From NCBI GenBank assembly GCA_030824835.1, contig JAPJRA010000208.1:1-6647 (forward strand): a stretch of 6,647 nt of DNA, in the 5' to 3' direction. This document shows, in pieces, positions 5,493 through 6,647 of this stretch (position 1 is its first letter; every line of letters starts with the position of its first letter). This DNA is from Geminicoccaceae bacterium (GTDB taxonomy: Bacteria > Pseudomonadota > Alphaproteobacteria > Geminicoccales > Geminicoccaceae). The position numbers and the translations under genes were made by a program. A model generated the notes under the pieces. The model made no database searches. It was not told where the DNA came from and was given only the letters and a program-made list of their open reading frames with translations.

Positions 5493-6584
5493 CCCGCGCT
5501 ACCGCCTCGCCGCTCTCACCGACCGGGCCGCCCTGCCCCGGATGGCCGCGATCGGTCTGGTCGTCCTCGGCCTCGGCGCCGGCTTCGCCTATGTGGGCGG
5601 CTGGCTCTCTCCCGGGCGCCTGACCCAGGCGCGCATGATCGACACGTTCGAGCAGGTCAATGGCCCGCATCCGGGCTTCCGACGCAACCACGCCAAGGGG
5701 GTCTGCGTCGCCGGCGAGTTCCGGGGCAACGGCAAGGGTGCCCGTCTCTCCACGGCTGCCGTCCTCGCCGCTGGCAGCGTGCCCGTGGTCGGGCGCTTCG
5801 CGCTGGCCGGCGGCGATCCGGCCGTGCCCGACGGTCCCACGGCCGTGCGCAGCATGGCCCTGAGCTTCCGCCCGCCCCAAGGCGAGGAATGGCGGACCGG
5901 CATGAACGACATTCCCGTGTTCCCGGTGGCCACGGCGCAAGCCTTCCATGACCTGCTCGAGGCCGGGCGGCCCGATCCCGCCACCGGCAAGCCCGATCCG
6001 GCACGGATGCAGGCGTTCCTCGCCGCTTACCCGGAAAGCGCCAGCGCGATCCAGCGCATCAAGGCCACGACCTTCGCCACCGGCTTCGCCAATGCGAGCT
6101 ACAACAGCCTGAACGCCTTCCGCTTTGTCGACGCCGCCGGCAAGGCGACGCCGGTCCGCTGGGCGATGGAAGGGATTCAGCCCTACCTGCCGCAATCGCC
6201 CGCCCAGGCGGTATCGACCGACAAGAACTATCTGTTCGACGACCTCGCCGCCCAGCTGGCGCAGGGGCCGCTGCAGTGGCGTCTCATGGTCACGCTCGGC
6301 GCGCCCGGCGATCCCACGAACGACGCCAGCCTGCCCTGGCCCGACACGCGCGAGCGGGTCGATGTCGGCACGCTCACCATCGATCACCTGGAAGGCGAGG
6401 CTGCCGGCAACTGCCGCGACATCAATTTCGACCCGCTGGTGCTGCCGGCCGGCATCGAGCCCTCCGACGACCCGCTCCTGAGCGCCCGCTCGGCGGCTAC
6501 GCCGCATCGTTCACGCGGCGCGCCGGCGAGCCCAAGACAGCCAGCGCCGTCCAGGTCACCGACATTGCCGCGAAAGGCCCCTGA
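5482..6584 (+). CDS. srpA: Catalase-related peroxidase (SrpA-like), apparently frameshifted near its 3' end
   Basis: This haem peroxidase of the small catalase-related family is anchored by one N-terminal membrane segment (about residues 21-40), placing the catalytic domain in the periplasm. The distal haem His70 lies in RRNHAKGVCVAGEF, and Asn142 lies in MNDIPVFPV as in catalases. The family tail is SARSAAY, where Arg336 and Tyr340 would match the R-x3-Y of catalases and Tyr is the proximal haem ligand. Here the frame breaks after GCG at about 6493-6495: GCTACG is read where GCCTAC is expected. The usual tail YAASFTRRAGEP continues in the next frame to the TGA at 6582-6584. With one base restored the protein has 367 residues. 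As written, the original frame runs without a stop past the window end. The ATG at 5482 has only GGGG (5472-5475) upstream; a GTG at 5443 is an alternative. Cytochrome b561 follows. Confidence 0.85.
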
Positions 6585-6586
6585 TC

Positions 6587-6647
6587 GTGCCCAGCCACCC
6601 GCAGTTCACCCTTCCCTCGCGGCTCCTGCACTGGCTGATGGCCGCCC
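6587..6647 (+). CDS. Cytochrome b561, N-terminal fragment
   Basis: Only 20 codons are present before the window ends. They read (V/M)PSHPQFTLPSRLLHWLMAA, the characteristic opening of bacterial di-haem cytochrome b561 membrane proteins, in which the His of RLLHWLMA (residue 15) is a haem ligand in the first helix. The start is GTG at 6587, two bases after the peroxidase stop, with GAAAGG at 6572-6577 about 9 nt upstream. It is probably co-transcribed with the peroxidase. The known role of the family is electron transfer from the quinone pool or between membrane redox partners, so it may supply electrons to the peroxidase. The fragment is short, but motif and context agree. Confidence 0.72.
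   Translation, partial: MPSHPQFTLPSRLLHWLMAA

Noticed and set aside
5431..6507. 358-codon minus-strand ORF opposite the peroxidase gene
   Set aside because: It is antisense to the catalase-related coding sequence, has low-complexity Gly/Arg/Ala composition and no motif.
1..6647. CRISPR arrays, tRNA or rRNA genes, transposase genes
   Set aside because: Reading both strands by eye showed no spaced direct repeats, no tRNA-like fold and no transposase or integrase motif; short or divergent elements could be missed without a search tool.

Overview
The window looks like chromosomal DNA from a high-GC proteobacterium, probably an alphaproteobacterium. The grounds are the Sit-type manganese/iron importer genes, a D-erythronate dehydrogenase-like gene and a catalase-related peroxidase next to cytochrome b561, plus strongly GC-biased third codon positions. 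Genus cannot be read from the sequence. No rRNA, tRNA, CRISPR array, insertion sequence or phage gene was recognised.

Layout from left to right. (1) On the minus strand, positions 1-1258 hold the first two genes of a metal-uptake ABC operon: the periplasmic binding protein (sitA-like) and, 5 bp further on, the ATPase (sitB-like), which runs off the left edge. (2) A divergent, AT-rich control region at about 1274-1469 carries inverted repeats. (3) A plus-strand Wzx/MOP-family polysaccharide flippase (1470-2813) converges on a minus-strand radical SAM/SPASM enzyme (2878-3894), with two hairpins in the gap between them. This middle part is less GC-rich than its flanks and may be laterally acquired surface-polysaccharide cargo. 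(4) A 310-bp divergent spacer leads to denD (4205-5179, plus), an NAD-dependent SDR dehydrogenase of the D-erythronate dehydrogenase type. (5) A second spacer of about 300 bp holds a consensus -10 hexamer, a perfect 18-bp palindrome and a doubtful 67-codon ORF. (6) At the right end are a membrane-anchored catalase-related peroxidase (srpA-like) and the first 20 codons of cytochrome b561, an electron-transfer partner commonly found beside it.

Functional links: sitA and sitB are parts of one importer. The peroxidase and cytochrome b561 form a second probable unit, for peroxide handling at the membrane. The flippase and radical SAM enzyme are adjacent but convergent, so any shared role is conjecture.

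The clearest anomaly is an apparent one-base deletion near 6496-6498 in the peroxidase gene. It falls at the codon for the tyrosine expected to be the proximal haem ligand, and the usual C-terminus continues in the next frame. It is either a real inactivating mutation or a sequencing error. No evidently new multi-gene system is seen; the least explained gene is the radical SAM enzyme.
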